A DNA stretch of 64,000 nucleotides. It comes from Oceanobacillus polygoni. Lineage in GTDB: Bacteria > Bacillota > Bacilli > Bacillales > Amphibacillaceae. Below the pieces are notes generated by a model. That model ran no database searches, was not told the DNA's origin, and saw only the letters and a program-made list of their open reading frames with translations. The stretch is taken from the NCBI RefSeq assembly GCF_008304605.1, contig NZ_PIJY01000018.1, positions 1-64,000 of the forward strand. The letters run 5' to 3'. The number at the start of each line of letters is the position of its first letter. Position 1 is the first letter of the stretch. Shown in pieces: positions 50,234-58,881 of this stretch. A program made the position numbers and the translations under genes.

Positions 50234-51595
50234 ATGCAGGAGACATTAAATCGCTACATCGAGACAGATGCAAAGCTAAAGGGGGCATTAATTGGTATAA
50301 GTATTCGTTCCGCTATTTCTGGAGATGTTTTATATGAATATAATCATGATATCCGTCTTCATCCGGCATCGAATATGAAACTTTTAACTGCCGCAGCTGC
50401 ATTAAATGTATTAGGAAGAGACTATACATTTTCTACACAATTACAAACAGATGGGGTGTTAAAAGAAGGTACATTGGAAGGCAATCTTTTTCTAGTTGGT
50501 AAAGGTGACCCTACTTTACTGACGGAAGACTTTGAAACGTTCGCAGAGAAAATAAAGAAAAAAGGTATCCATAAGATAACTGGAGATATTATTGGGGACG
50601 ATACGTGGTATGATCATGTACGACTTTCTCGTGATTTAGTTTGGTCGGATGAGCAATATTATTATGGTGCAGAAGTTTCTGCTTTGACGGCTTCTCCAAA
50701 TAAAGATTATGATACGGGTTCTGTGTTAATCGAAGTGACACCTACAGTTATTGGAGAGCATCCAACATTTACAATATCGCCAGACACAGATTATGTAATG
50801 GTTCGTAATAGGGCAATAACGGTGGAAGAGGCTCTGGACGATGATTTGATAGTGGAGCGGGACCATGGCAGTAATCGAATAACAATTTCAGGTAAAATTG
50901 CACATGCTTCTGAGAAAGTTAAACAATGGATGTCTGTATGGGGTGCTAGTGAATACGCCATGAGGCTTTTCAGTGACGCTCTTACGAAGCAAGGAATAGG
51001 CTGGGATGGTGAAGTGAAAATAGGAGTGGCCCCTAGAAATGCAACCGTACTAAGCTCAAAAGATTCCGTTCCGCTTTCTGAGATACTGATTCCTTTTATG
51101 AAATTAAGCAATAATGGAATAGCAGAAATGTTAATAAAGGAAATGGGTAGAAGGCTTCAAAAAGAGGGCAGTTGGGAAAGCGGTATCCCGGTACTGGAGA
51201 AGGAAATGGAGGAGCTAGGCATTGCTGTAAAACATCTGTTAATTAAAGATGGCTCTGGTATATCACATAGTAATTTGATTCCGGCAAATGAAATTTCTCA
51301 ATTATTGTATGAAGTTCAGAAAAAGGACTGGTTTCCTGTGTTTTTGCATGCGCTTCCAGTATCTGGGCATCCGGATCGAATGATTGGCGGAACACTTCAT
51401 GAACGAATGAAAGTGTTTTCTGTGCAAGCAAAAACGGGAACTATTGAGGGGGTAAGCACGTTGTCAGGATATCTAGATATACCCAATGGAGAGCGGTTGA
51501 TTTTTTCCATCATGGTAAATAACCTACTTGATGAAGAAGTAGGAAAGGTGATTGAGGATGAAATTGTGGAACGGATAGTGGCGGAAGGTAAATAA
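50234..51595 (+). CDS. D-Ala-D-Ala carboxypeptidase/endopeptidase, PBP4 (S13) type
   Basis: A 453-residue class C low-molecular-weight penicillin-binding protein (DacB/PBP4a family). SNMK (near residue 45), SNN (near 291) and KTGT (near 399) are the three active-site boxes, with the long insert between the first two that marks the S13 family. Unusually, no signal peptide or membrane anchor precedes the enzyme: the first active-site Ser is only 45 residues in. It may therefore be cytoplasmic, or its export signal has been lost. The ATG follows GGAGGGGAG; an ATG 24 bases upstream does not add a signal. Confidence 0.88.
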   Translation: MQETLNRYIETDAKLKGALIGISIRSAISGDVLYEYNHDIRLHPASNMKLLTAAAALNVLGRDYTFSTQLQTDGVLKEGTLEGNLFLVGKGDPTLLTEDFETFAEKIKKKGIHKITGDIIGDDTWYDHVRLSRDLVWSDEQYYYGAEVSALTASPNKDYDTGSVLIEVTPTVIGEHPTFTISPDTDYVMVRNRAITVEEALDDDLIVERDHGSNRITISGKIAHASEKVKQWMSVWGASEYAMRLFSDALTKQGIGWDGEVKIGVAPRNATVLSSKDSVPLSEILIPFMKLSNNGIAEMLIKEMGRRLQKEGSWESGIPVLEKEMEELGIAVKHLLIKDGSGISHSNLIPANEISQLLYEVQKKDWFPVFLHALPVSGHPDRMIGGTLHERMKVFSVQAKTGTIEGVSTLSGYLDIPNGERLIFSIMVNNLLDEEVGKVIEDEIVERIVAEGK

Positions 51596-51627
51596 TCGTA
51601 CTAGGTCCCAGCCTTTTAAGCTGCAGT

Positions 51628-51668
51628 AGCTCTGTCCTTTACGCATTGTCATATCAGAGGACAGAGCT
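51628..51668 (+). terminator. Stem-loop after the PBP4-type gene
   Basis: AGCTCTGTCCT and AGGACAGAGCT are perfect 11-base arms around about 19 bases. There is no T run on either strand, so termination efficiency is unclear. It lies between convergent genes. Confidence 0.55.
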
Positions 51669-51692
51669 CGCCCAAACATAACCTATATTAGA

Positions 51693-52880
51693 TTACGAAA
51701 CGGAGCTTTTTACGTCTGTATAAGCTTCGGCAGTTTGAAGCGCTTGATCAAAATCTGCAATTAAGTCATCCGTATATTCAAGCCCTACTGAAAAGCGTAA
51801 TAATCCATCTGTAATGCCTCTTTTTTCACGTTCTTCTTTTGGCATCGCAGCATGTGACATTGTCGTCGGATAAGACAGGATGGATTCCACAGCCCCAAGA
51901 CTAACAGCAAAAACAGGAATCTGAACATGATCCACAAAAGCTTTGGCAGCAGCTCGATTTGGCAATTGGAAAGAAAAGACAGATCCAGTTCCTTTCGACT
52001 GTCTTTGATGAATGGTGTATCCTGGGTGCGAGGCTATGCCTGGATAATACACCATTTCAACAAGTGGATGCGTATTTAAGTAGTCAACTAAGACTTGTGC
52101 GGATCGACTAGATTGTTTCAAGCGAGCTCCTAACGTTTTCATTCCCTGTAGTAACAGATAGGAATCTTGAGCACCAAGAATTGAACCAAAGGAATTTTGG
52201 ATAAAAGCAAGCTTTTCCCCAAGTGATTCATCACGTGTAACAGCTAATCCAGCAATCACATCACTATGTCCGGACAGAAATTTAGTTGCACTGTGCAATA
52301 CAATATCAGCCCCAAGTTCTAATGGATTTTGATAAAGGGGTGTCATAAATGTATTATCAACAAACGTAAGGCAATTATTTGCCTTCGCAATTTTTACGAT
52401 TCCGGTGAGATCCGTTATATTCATACACGGATTGGAAGGTGTCTCAATATAAATCGCTTTTGTATTCGGTTGAATGGCTCGTGCCGCTTCATTCAAATCG
52501 GTCATATCGACGAACGTATGATCAATTTGGTACCGTTGCAAAACCTCTGATACAAAACGATATGTTCCGCCGTATACATCCGTTGTTACTAAGACGTGAT
52601 CGCCAGCAGAGAGCAATAATAGTGCAGAAGAAATGGCTGCCATACCAGAAGCAAATGCGAATCCACGTGAACCATCTTCCAGCTCTGCAATTTTATCTTC
52701 CAAAGCTTGACGTGTAGGATTTCCTGACCTGCTGTAATCAAACGGACCAAATGCATCAAAGCTGTTTTGGTGAAAAGTTGATGAAAGGTAAATAGGCGTA
52801 TTTACAGCCCCAGTGCTTGTTTCCCCTCGCTGTGATCCATGAATGAATTTCGTTTCCACATGTCGCTTCACTTGATTCAT
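51693..52880 (-). CDS. metC: Cystathionine beta-lyase
   Basis: PLP enzyme of the Cys/Met metabolism family, 395 residues, which splits cystathionine to homocysteine. YSRSGNPTR (near residue 50), GMAAISSALLLLSAGDH, and the PLP lysine in LHSATKFLSGHSDV (near 197) are present. Its ATG overlaps the metI stop by four bases, the same gene order as B. subtilis metI-metC. The SAM riboswitch upstream of metI controls both. Confidence 0.88.
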   Translation of the reverse strand: MNQVKRHVETKFIHGSQRGETSTGAVNTPIYLSSTFHQNSFDAFGPFDYSRSGNPTRQALEDKIAELEDGSRGFAFASGMAAISSALLLLSAGDHVLVTTDVYGGTYRFVSEVLQRYQIDHTFVDMTDLNEAARAIQPNTKAIYIETPSNPCMNITDLTGIVKIAKANNCLTFVDNTFMTPLYQNPLELGADIVLHSATKFLSGHSDVIAGLAVTRDESLGEKLAFIQNSFGSILGAQDSYLLLQGMKTLGARLKQSSRSAQVLVDYLNTHPLVEMVYYPGIASHPGYTIHQRQSKGTGSVFSFQLPNRAAAKAFVDHVQIPVFAVSLGAVESILSYPTTMSHAAMPKEEREKRGITDGLLRFSVGLEYTDDLIADFDQALQTAEAYTDVKSSVS

Positions 52881-53995
52881 TTTTCATCCTCCTCGTTGAA
52901 TATGGATAGTGCTTGTCGTAAATCTGCTTTTAAATCCTCAACATGCTCAATACCTACAGAAAATCGGAGCAAATGATTGCTTATACCTCGACGAAATCTT
53001 TCCTGTTCTGGTATGTCAGCATGTGTCTGCGTTGTTGGATAGGTAATAAAACTTTCTACACCTCCAAGGCTCTCAGCAAAAACGATTAAATTTAATGAAG
53101 ATAGAAATGGATCGACCCATTGTTCCTCTTTAAGAGAGAAAGAAAGCATTCCACCTTTATTTGGATAAAATACATCCGTAACCGCTGGTTGTTCTTTTAA
53201 AAATCTTGCTATGCTTTGTGCGTTTTCCTCATGTCTTTCCACACGGAGCGCTAATGTCTTTAATCCTCTAATAAGCAGCCAGGAGTCAACAGGGGAGAGG
53301 ACTGCTCCAATAGCATTATGATTTTGGGATAGCCTTTCACAAATTTCATCTCCTTTTGCGACAACTAACCCAGCTAATACATCATTATGACCGCCAATAT
53401 ACTTGGTCGCACTGTGGATAACAATGTCCGCGCCTAGCTGTAGTGGCTGTTGTAAGTATGGTGTTAAAAAGGTATTGTCAACGATGAGTAGAAGTTTGTG
53501 CTTCTTTGCCAATTTTGCATAGCTAGGAATATCAATTTCCTGCATTAATGGATTGGTAGGTGTTTCAATAAAAAGTGCCTTCGTACGCTCATTAATTAAC
53601 CGCTCTGTTTTTATGATTGTTTCAAATGTATCGTAGGTAGTCTCAATTTGGTAGGTGTCCGCATATTGTTCGAAAATCCGATAGGTACCACCGTATAAGT
53701 CTTCTGGTGCAATGATTTGATCACCTGAACGGAAAAGGGATAGGACTAATTGAATAGCTGCCATCCCCGAGCTACAGGCAAACCCTTCATCACCTGACTC
53801 TAAGTCAGCAATACCTTCTTCTAAAATAGTTCGAGTAGGATTTTTTGTTCTTGTATAATCATATCCTGTTGATTGTCCAAGCCCTTTGTGCTGATAGGCC
53901 GTAGATAAATAAATGGGCGGATTAATTGCCCCTGTTTTTTCATCACTCTTATTTCCTAGTTGTACGAATTTCGTTTGTAACCTGTTGTTTGTCAT
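52877..53995 (-). CDS. metI: Cystathionine gamma-synthase / O-acetylhomoserine thiolyase
   Basis: Makes cystathionine from an acylated homoserine and cysteine. The 372-residue PLP enzyme starts TKFVQLGNKSDEKTGAINPP, much like B. subtilis MetI, and carries YTRTKNPTR and IHSATKYIGGHNDV with the PLP lysine. The open frame runs 156 bases further upstream through the riboswitch, but that part is not coding; the ATG used here has GGAGG ten bases ahead. Confidence 0.9.
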   Translation of the reverse strand: MTNNRLQTKFVQLGNKSDEKTGAINPPIYLSTAYQHKGLGQSTGYDYTRTKNPTRTILEEGIADLESGDEGFACSSGMAAIQLVLSLFRSGDQIIAPEDLYGGTYRIFEQYADTYQIETTYDTFETIIKTERLINERTKALFIETPTNPLMQEIDIPSYAKLAKKHKLLLIVDNTFLTPYLQQPLQLGADIVIHSATKYIGGHNDVLAGLVVAKGDEICERLSQNHNAIGAVLSPVDSWLLIRGLKTLALRVERHEENAQSIARFLKEQPAVTDVFYPNKGGMLSFSLKEEQWVDPFLSSLNLIVFAESLGGVESFITYPTTQTHADIPEQERFRRGISNHLLRFSVGIEHVEDLKADLRQALSIFNEEDEK

Positions 53996-54019
53996 GGGTT
54001 TAGCCTCCAAATAGAAAAA

Positions 54020-54186
54020 TAAAAAAGAGCAATCCTCCGATAAGAAGATTGCTCTTAATAGCACAGCATTCTTCTTATCTTCTAAGCAACTTGGATAGTT
54101 GCTTACTGGAATTAGCACCGGACCGTTATCGGCTGGTTGCTGAGACATCAAAGGGCCAGTCCCTCCGTCTCTCTGGATAAGAATAA
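54020..54186 (-). promoter_or_regulatory. SAM riboswitch (S-box) with terminator
   Basis: Read on the minus strand, the leader has the S-box landmarks: TTCTTATC closing arm, CAGAGAGACGGAGGGACTGG, GATGTCTCAGCAACC, GGTGCTAATTCCAG, and the closing GATAAGAA arm (aptamer about 54072-54186). The expression platform is a terminator with arms AAGAGCAATC and GATTGCTCTT followed by T bases (about 54020-54060). With SAM bound, transcription of metI-metC should stop. Confidence 0.95.
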
Positions 54187-54290
54187 AAATAGATTTATGT
54201 AATTTTTCAAAATTATATTAGTAATACCTTACATTAGAAATCTGAAAAAAGCAAGGGTAATTTTGTTTTTTATTGTTCGTACAGCTAAAA

Positions 54291-54324
54291 AAGCTGAGTC
54301 AAGATCTGGCTATTGACTTAGCTT
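54291..54324 (-). terminator. Terminator of the SASP-like gene
   Basis: AAGCTAAGTCAA and TTGACTCAGCTT (minus strand, one G-U pair) run into six T bases, 13 bases after the stop. Confidence 0.8.
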
Positions 54325-54336
54325 TTAGTAAAGATG

Positions 54337-54486
54337 TTACCTTTTTCTTTTGTTTTTCTTATTGTCTAAGTTGAGAAATTCACTGTTTTCACTCGCGAAT
54401 TCCGTATCATTCCCTTGTTTATTATGTTTATTGTGATTGTTTTGCTTTCCTTTATCCTTGTTGCGATTTTTATTTTGCTCAGACAT
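54337..54486 (-). CDS. Very short SASP-like peptide with one spore-protease site
   Basis: A 49-residue, highly polar peptide rich in Asn, Lys and Gln. In the middle it has DTEFASENS, which matches the TEFASE cleavage site of the germination protease GPR in gamma-type small acid-soluble spore proteins (SspE). It is much shorter than normal gamma-type SASPs and has only one site. GGAGG lies seven bases before the second of two adjacent ATGs, so MSEQNKNRNK is taken as the start; the longer open frame lacks a site. Forespore expression is likely, but no clean SigG promoter was found. Confidence 0.6.
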   Translation of the reverse strand: MSEQNKNRNKDKGKQNNHNKHNKQGNDTEFASENSEFLNLDNKKNKRKR

Positions 54487-54740
54487 CATCGCACCTCCTG
54501 TGAATATTCCCGGTGATTTAATTATCACCAATGAAGCTAGTTTAACCATTTATGAGTAAATTATTAGTGGCGTATAAAGTACAGGCGGTGGATCATTTAA
54601 TTGACATTGATACTCAATATTAAACTGAAAATAGTGGATTTAAGGAGATGATTAGGTGTTTGTTATGTTGAAAAAAATGATTGTTACTGAAGGCAATGAT
54701 GGTGCAATTGTAGAACTGTTTACAAAGAAGGGTATTATCG

Positions 54741-54911
54741 ATGAGCAACCAAGAAGGTTTTATTGCGTACTATATCGATTTAACAAACACACCGGTAGAA
54801 CCAGATCTGGTGCACGAAAGTGATTTTGATGGAGACAAAAAGGACGTTTTATTTAATTATGATGCTAAAGGAGTTCATTCTTGTAGAAGAGGGGAAATTG
54901 AACTTGGTTAA
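54741..54911 (+). CDS. Small acidic hypothetical protein
   Basis: A 56-residue acidic protein (EGFIAYYIDLTNTPVEPD, then ESDFDGDKKDVLFNYD) with a good AAGGG site eight bases before the ATG. No family is recognised. A second open frame (54665-54823, 52 residues, start MLKKMIVTEGNDGAIVELF) overlaps it by 83 bases in another frame. Either two overlapping small genes or one frameshifted gene is possible. Confidence 0.4.
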   Translation: MSNQEGFIAYYIDLTNTPVEPDLVHESDFDGDKKDVLFNYDAKGVHSCRRGEIELG

Positions 54912-55016
54912 ATTAAAAAAGAAACGTAATAGAAAGTGTTCATCCATCCAGCCTAAGCCATGTTCGGTATAGGAAACAAATAGAAAAAAAGTGCAATCTA
55001 TGGCATAATAGTATAT

Positions 55017-55030
55017 CGAACGAATGTTTC
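55017..55030 (+). promoter_or_regulatory. Consensus LexA (DinR) box upstream of topB
   Basis: CGAACGAATGTTTC matches the Bacillus DinR/LexA consensus CGAACRNRYGTTYC at every position. It is 66 bases ahead of the topoisomerase III start and directly follows AT-rich sequence with weak -10-like boxes. This suggests SOS control. Confidence 0.65.
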
Positions 55031-55095
55031 TAGTATAGAAATTGATAGTGAAAAACGAACGGATATGGCGTTAAAGGAAAGGGGATGAATTCGAA

Positions 55096-57261
55096 ATGGG
55101 AGTCCGATTAATACTCGCAGAAAAACCATCCGTCGCAAAAAACATTGCAGACGCATTGAAAATTAAAACGAAAAAAGATGGCTACTTTGAAGGAAACAAC
55201 TACCTTATTACATGGGCGTTTGGCCATCTTGTAGAGTTATACGATGCAAAGGACTATGATGGAAAAATGCGAAGCTGGAAAATGGATAATTTTCCTTTTA
55301 TCCCTTCTGAATTTAAATATAAAGTGAAAAGCAGTCCGCGAAATCGAGCACAAACAGATGGGGGAGCTGCAAAACAGTTAAAAACAATCCACTCTCTAAT
55401 GAGAAGAAACGATGTGGAGGCAATTATTTCGGCATGTGATTATGATCGAGAAGGGCAATTGATTGGAGACAGTATTATCTACCGAGGCGGGGTGAAGCCA
55501 AAGGCTACGGTCTATCGCCTGCTCTTGAATGAATGGACACAGAATGAAGTATTACAAGGCTTGGAAAATCTCAAGCCGAATAATGCGATGCAGCCATTAC
55601 GCGATGCAGGGATTAGTAGACAATGGGCTGATTGGGTCATTGGTATCAATCTGACTTCAGTTGCGACGTTAAAATATCAACAAGGAAAAAGCAAAGCGTT
55701 AAATATTGGGAGAGTGCTCTTACCAACCTTAAAAATAATCTATGATCGCGATCAAGAGATAGCTAACTTCAAGCCAGAGGATTATTTTAAGCTTGCCGCA
55801 ACGTTTCAGACAGCGGATCATGATGCATATGAAGGAATTTATATAGAAAATAAAGAGGAGAAATTTAAGAAAAAGGAATTGTTAGATGAAATCCATAATC
55901 TGATTCAAAACAAGCAAGCAATCATTACAGATAAGCAAGTGGAGAAGAAGAAGGAGTTTCCCCCGTTTTTATTCAATTTATCGAATCTGCAAGGCTTTAT
56001 AACGAATAAATATAAGGGGTGGACATCTGATAAAGTTCTAAAGGTTGCCCAATCGCTGTATGAGAAAAAGCTGATTACATATCCACGAACATCTAGTATC
56101 GCCTTAGAAGAAAGCCTAGTCGGAAAAACAGCTCATGTATTAAAAGTGCATTCCGAGGAGCTTCCTTATAAAGATGAAATTAAATTTATGAAAACAAAGC
56201 GCGTCTTTAATAACGCAAAAGTGGAGAGTCATAGCGCGATCATTCCAACATATGTGAAGCCTAAACGACTTTCAGCAGATGAAGGAATCGTATATATGGC
56301 AATTAAAAACCGTTTTATCATGCAATTTATGCCAATAGCTGAATATGAGGAGACAAAGCTGATTACGAAAATTCTAGATACGGACCTACCTGGTGTTTTT
56401 CATACAAAAGGAAAGGTACAGCTTATTGAAGGCTGGAAAAAAGTTGAGAAAATCCAATCTAAGGATACATTGCTGCCTTCCGTGAACATGAAGGATCATG
56501 TCCATTTAATAGGTTCTGACGTCACTTCACACGTTACAAAGCCACCAAAGCATCATACGGAAAGAACATTGCTTCGTGTAATGGAGACATGTGGAAAAAG
56601 TTATAAATCGGATGATAGTGAAGAGCTAATGGGCAGTATTTTAACAGGCTTTAGTATTGGTACAGCTGCAACAAGAGCAGAAACGATTAAGAAGCTGAAG
56701 GATGTAGGCTATATTACAACGGAAAGTAAAAACTTGCTTTGTACAGAGCTTGGCAAACGGCTTGTTGAGACTTTCCCTGTAAAAAATCTATTCGATTTAG
56801 AATTCACTGGTCGTCTTGAAAAAGCGTTGTCTGATATTCAAAAAGGAAAAGCGAGCAAACAAGAGTTTCTTCAACTCGTTTTTCATTTTACAACGGATTC
56901 GGTAGAAATGATTAAGCGTGGAGATGACGTTATCATTAATAAGGTAACGTCATCCCGTGCAACCAATGAAGTGTTAGGAACGTGTCCACAATGTGATGGC
57001 AAGGTGACAGACGGTTTCAAAGCGTTTGGGTGCAGCAATTGGAAGAAGGGCTGTACATTTGCAATTTGGAAAAATGATAAATATTTGGCCTCGATGCGGA
57101 AAAAGCCAACGAAAACGATGGTAAAAACACTGTTGAAAGAGAAGAAAGCCTTTGTTAAAGGTTTAACGAGTAAAGGTGGAAAAAAATTCAACGCCTATTT
57201 AAGTTATGAAAAAAATAGCAATAATGATTATTACAGCTGGAAAATGGAGTTTTCAAAGTAA
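55096..57261 (+). CDS. topB: DNA topoisomerase III
   Basis: Type IA topoisomerase of 721 residues that relaxes and decatenates DNA with RecQ-like partners. The Toprim domain starts at ILAEKPSVAKNIA (Glu near residue 8) and has ACDYDREGQLIG (near 113). The catalytic tyrosine is in LITYPRTSS (near 329). The C-terminus has a Cys4 zinc element (CPQCDGK, then GCSNWKKGCTF). Length and layout match B. subtilis TopB. The ATG is preceded by AAAGGGGATG. A consensus LexA box lies upstream. Confidence 0.95.
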   Translation: MGVRLILAEKPSVAKNIADALKIKTKKDGYFEGNNYLITWAFGHLVELYDAKDYDGKMRSWKMDNFPFIPSEFKYKVKSSPRNRAQTDGGAAKQLKTIHSLMRRNDVEAIISACDYDREGQLIGDSIIYRGGVKPKATVYRLLLNEWTQNEVLQGLENLKPNNAMQPLRDAGISRQWADWVIGINLTSVATLKYQQGKSKALNIGRVLLPTLKIIYDRDQEIANFKPEDYFKLAATFQTADHDAYEGIYIENKEEKFKKKELLDEIHNLIQNKQAIITDKQVEKKKEFPPFLFNLSNLQGFITNKYKGWTSDKVLKVAQSLYEKKLITYPRTSSIALEESLVGKTAHVLKVHSEELPYKDEIKFMKTKRVFNNAKVESHSAIIPTYVKPKRLSADEGIVYMAIKNRFIMQFMPIAEYEETKLITKILDTDLPGVFHTKGKVQLIEGWKKVEKIQSKDTLLPSVNMKDHVHLIGSDVTSHVTKPPKHHTERTLLRVMETCGKSYKSDDSEELMGSILTGFSIGTAATRAETIKKLKDVGYITTESKNLLCTELGKRLVETFPVKNLFDLEFTGRLEKALSDIQKGKASKQEFLQLVFHFTTDSVEMIKRGDDVIINKVTSSRATNEVLGTCPQCDGKVTDGFKAFGCSNWKKGCTFAIWKNDKYLASMRKKPTKTMVKTLLKEKKAFVKGLTSKGGKKFNAYLSYEKNSNNDYYSWKMEFSK

Positions 57262-57415
57262 GTAAATCTAAAATGGGCGCAATGAAAAGTGAGTATTTAT
57301 AAGTTTTCAAGCTTTTAAGTGGAAAATGGTGTATACTTAAGAGTAGAGGTAGCATAATTCAATAAACGGAGATCTTGAGAATTATATTTGCGATGCTAAT
57401 TTTCCTCGAGACAGG

Positions 57416-57859
57416 ATGACGAACATGAAAAAAGTTATCGTAAGTACAAAGGAGAACCTGGGTTATGGTACATTAATATGGGTCTACGCGGGCACCCGTA
57501 AAGTATATCGCAGCAGTAATAGCATTGCTGCTGATACTCCATTCCATAATTATGATTCACATTATGTGGGAATGGTTGATGAGCTATACAGAGATCAGGA
57601 AAAACATCCCCTTCTTTTTAAACAGATGCTTGAGAAATCGAACAGAATCTTTGGTGTATGCCTTAATAAACGGCGTAATACGGACGGTTCAAAAGATATG
57701 AAGGTTCTATTTTTTCCAGATTGGGATAGTGTTCAAGACTTTGCTGAAGATGGTTTCCCAACGCTTTTAAAAGCGGAAGTAAAGAGAAGAAAAGCAGCCA
57801 AACAAAAATGGCTGGAGCGAGGGAAGTTATTCTCAGAAAAGAAAAAAATGTCGCAATAA
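57416..57859 (+). CDS. Hypothetical protein
   Basis: A 147-residue protein with no family that I recognise. The first 110 residues look like a mixed alpha/beta domain (VIVSTKENLGYGTLIWVY, GVCLNKRRNTDGSKDMKVLFF), and the end is a very basic helix (VKRRKAAKQKWLERGK) that could bind nucleic acid. No TM or signal. Two ATGs nine bases apart are possible starts. It follows topB by 154 bases and has its own terminator. Confidence 0.6.
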   Translation: MTNMKKVIVSTKENLGYGTLIWVYAGTRKVYRSSNSIAADTPFHNYDSHYVGMVDELYRDQEKHPLLFKQMLEKSNRIFGVCLNKRRNTDGSKDMKVLFFPDWDSVQDFAEDGFPTLLKAEVKRRKAAKQKWLERGKLFSEKKKMSQ

Positions 57860-57877
57860 AAATTAATCCAATTAGAT

Positions 57878-57922
57878 AAGCTGTCCATTAGGTATTTTGC
57901 CTAATTGGGACAGCTTTTTTTG
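57878..57922 (+). terminator. Terminator after the hypothetical gene
   Basis: AAGCTGTCC pairs with GGGACAGCTT, TTAGG pairs with CCTAA inside, and seven T bases follow. Confidence 0.85.
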
Positions 57923-58014
57923 TGGGTTTAGCAGGTAAGAATGCAGATAGATGTTCGATCTGAATACAAAGAGCTGCGATTTAATCATACTAATTAAAAA
58001 AACGATAAAAAAAT

Positions 58015-58044
58015 TTGGAAAATAACCCAAATAAAGCTTACAAT
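58015..58044 (+). promoter_or_regulatory. SigA-type promoter of the membrane protein-SDR unit
   Basis: TTGGAA, 18 bases, TACAAT; each box has one or two mismatches. It lies 52 bases before the GTG start. Confidence 0.5.
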
Positions 58045-58096
58045 GGAACAAAAGGGTTAAAAATTGATAATCTTAGACAAATAATATAGGAGTGGA

Positions 58097-58852
58097 GTGG
58101 GAGTGGGAAATAAAAAACTTATCGTCATTAACGTTTTGACGTTAATCGCGTTTGTTTTTGTAGTTAGTATTGGAATTTATCGAATAGAAGCGACAAAGGA
58201 TGAGTACGGGAAGGTAGAGGAGGAAGCGGTCGAAAAAGTAGACGAAGTTGCAGAAAAGGAAACGTTAGAGCTTGTTGAATCAGAAGCGGAGATAAGCCTC
58301 CATACACCTGCAGCATTTATTATAAATAATAATGTTGGATCACTATCCCTTCAGGACATCGTATTAACAATGAAAAATAATAGAACAGTAGCTGAAACGG
58401 AAGTAGAAGAAATGGAAGAAGACTTAATAGAGGCTGAAGAAGATGCTACGGTAATAATCGACCGTCCGAGCCCGTCAGTTACTAGTGGAAATCATGTTAC
58501 GTCCAATCAATCCACTACGAGTAATTATAAGGTAGAAACGAAAACAAATAAGGACCAGGTTCAAAAGTCAGATAACGCTAAAACAGGTAACAACGTTAAT
58601 GAGAATAATGAAAACAAGAATAAAGCAAAAAAAGATAATGAGAAAAAAGATGATCCGAAACAGGCAGTTAATCCACCTGAAAATGAAAAAGAAAAGCCAA
58701 AGAATCCACCAACAGATTCGGATGACAAAGGAGAAGCAGAAAAGCCAGATGATTCAGGTAAACCGACAGATCCAGAAGAAGGTATGAACCCACCAATTGA
58801 GGAGCCAATCCCAACAGATCCGCCTGAAGAAAGTAAAAAGGAATTGGATTAA
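58097..58852 (+). CDS. Membrane-anchored protein with long disordered exterior
   Basis: A 251-residue protein of unknown role. One N-terminal TM (about 9-27) is followed by an acidic helix (about 33-62), a short ordered part (65-95), an acidic stretch, and then about 130 residues of Asn/Lys/Asp/Pro-rich low complexity that probably lie outside the membrane in the wall. Two GTG codons six bases apart are both possible starts; GGAG is better placed for the second. It is co-transcribed with an SDR gene 29 bases downstream. Confidence 0.6.
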   Translation: MGVGNKKLIVINVLTLIAFVFVVSIGIYRIEATKDEYGKVEEEAVEKVDEVAEKETLELVESEAEISLHTPAAFIINNNVGSLSLQDIVLTMKNNRTVAETEVEEMEEDLIEAEEDATVIIDRPSPSVTSGNHVTSNQSTTSNYKVETKTNKDQVQKSDNAKTGNNVNENNENKNKAKKDNEKKDDPKQAVNPPENEKEKPKNPPTDSDDKGEAEKPDDSGKPTDPEEGMNPPIEEPIPTDPPEESKKELD

Positions 58853-58881
58853 CGAAATATTATTTTCAAGGAGGAATATAG

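Noticed and set aside
53996-54151. N-terminal 52-codon extension of the metI frame
   Set aside because: It runs through the SAM riboswitch aptamer and terminator, which are conserved RNA elements; the ATG after GGAGG gives the usual MetI start.
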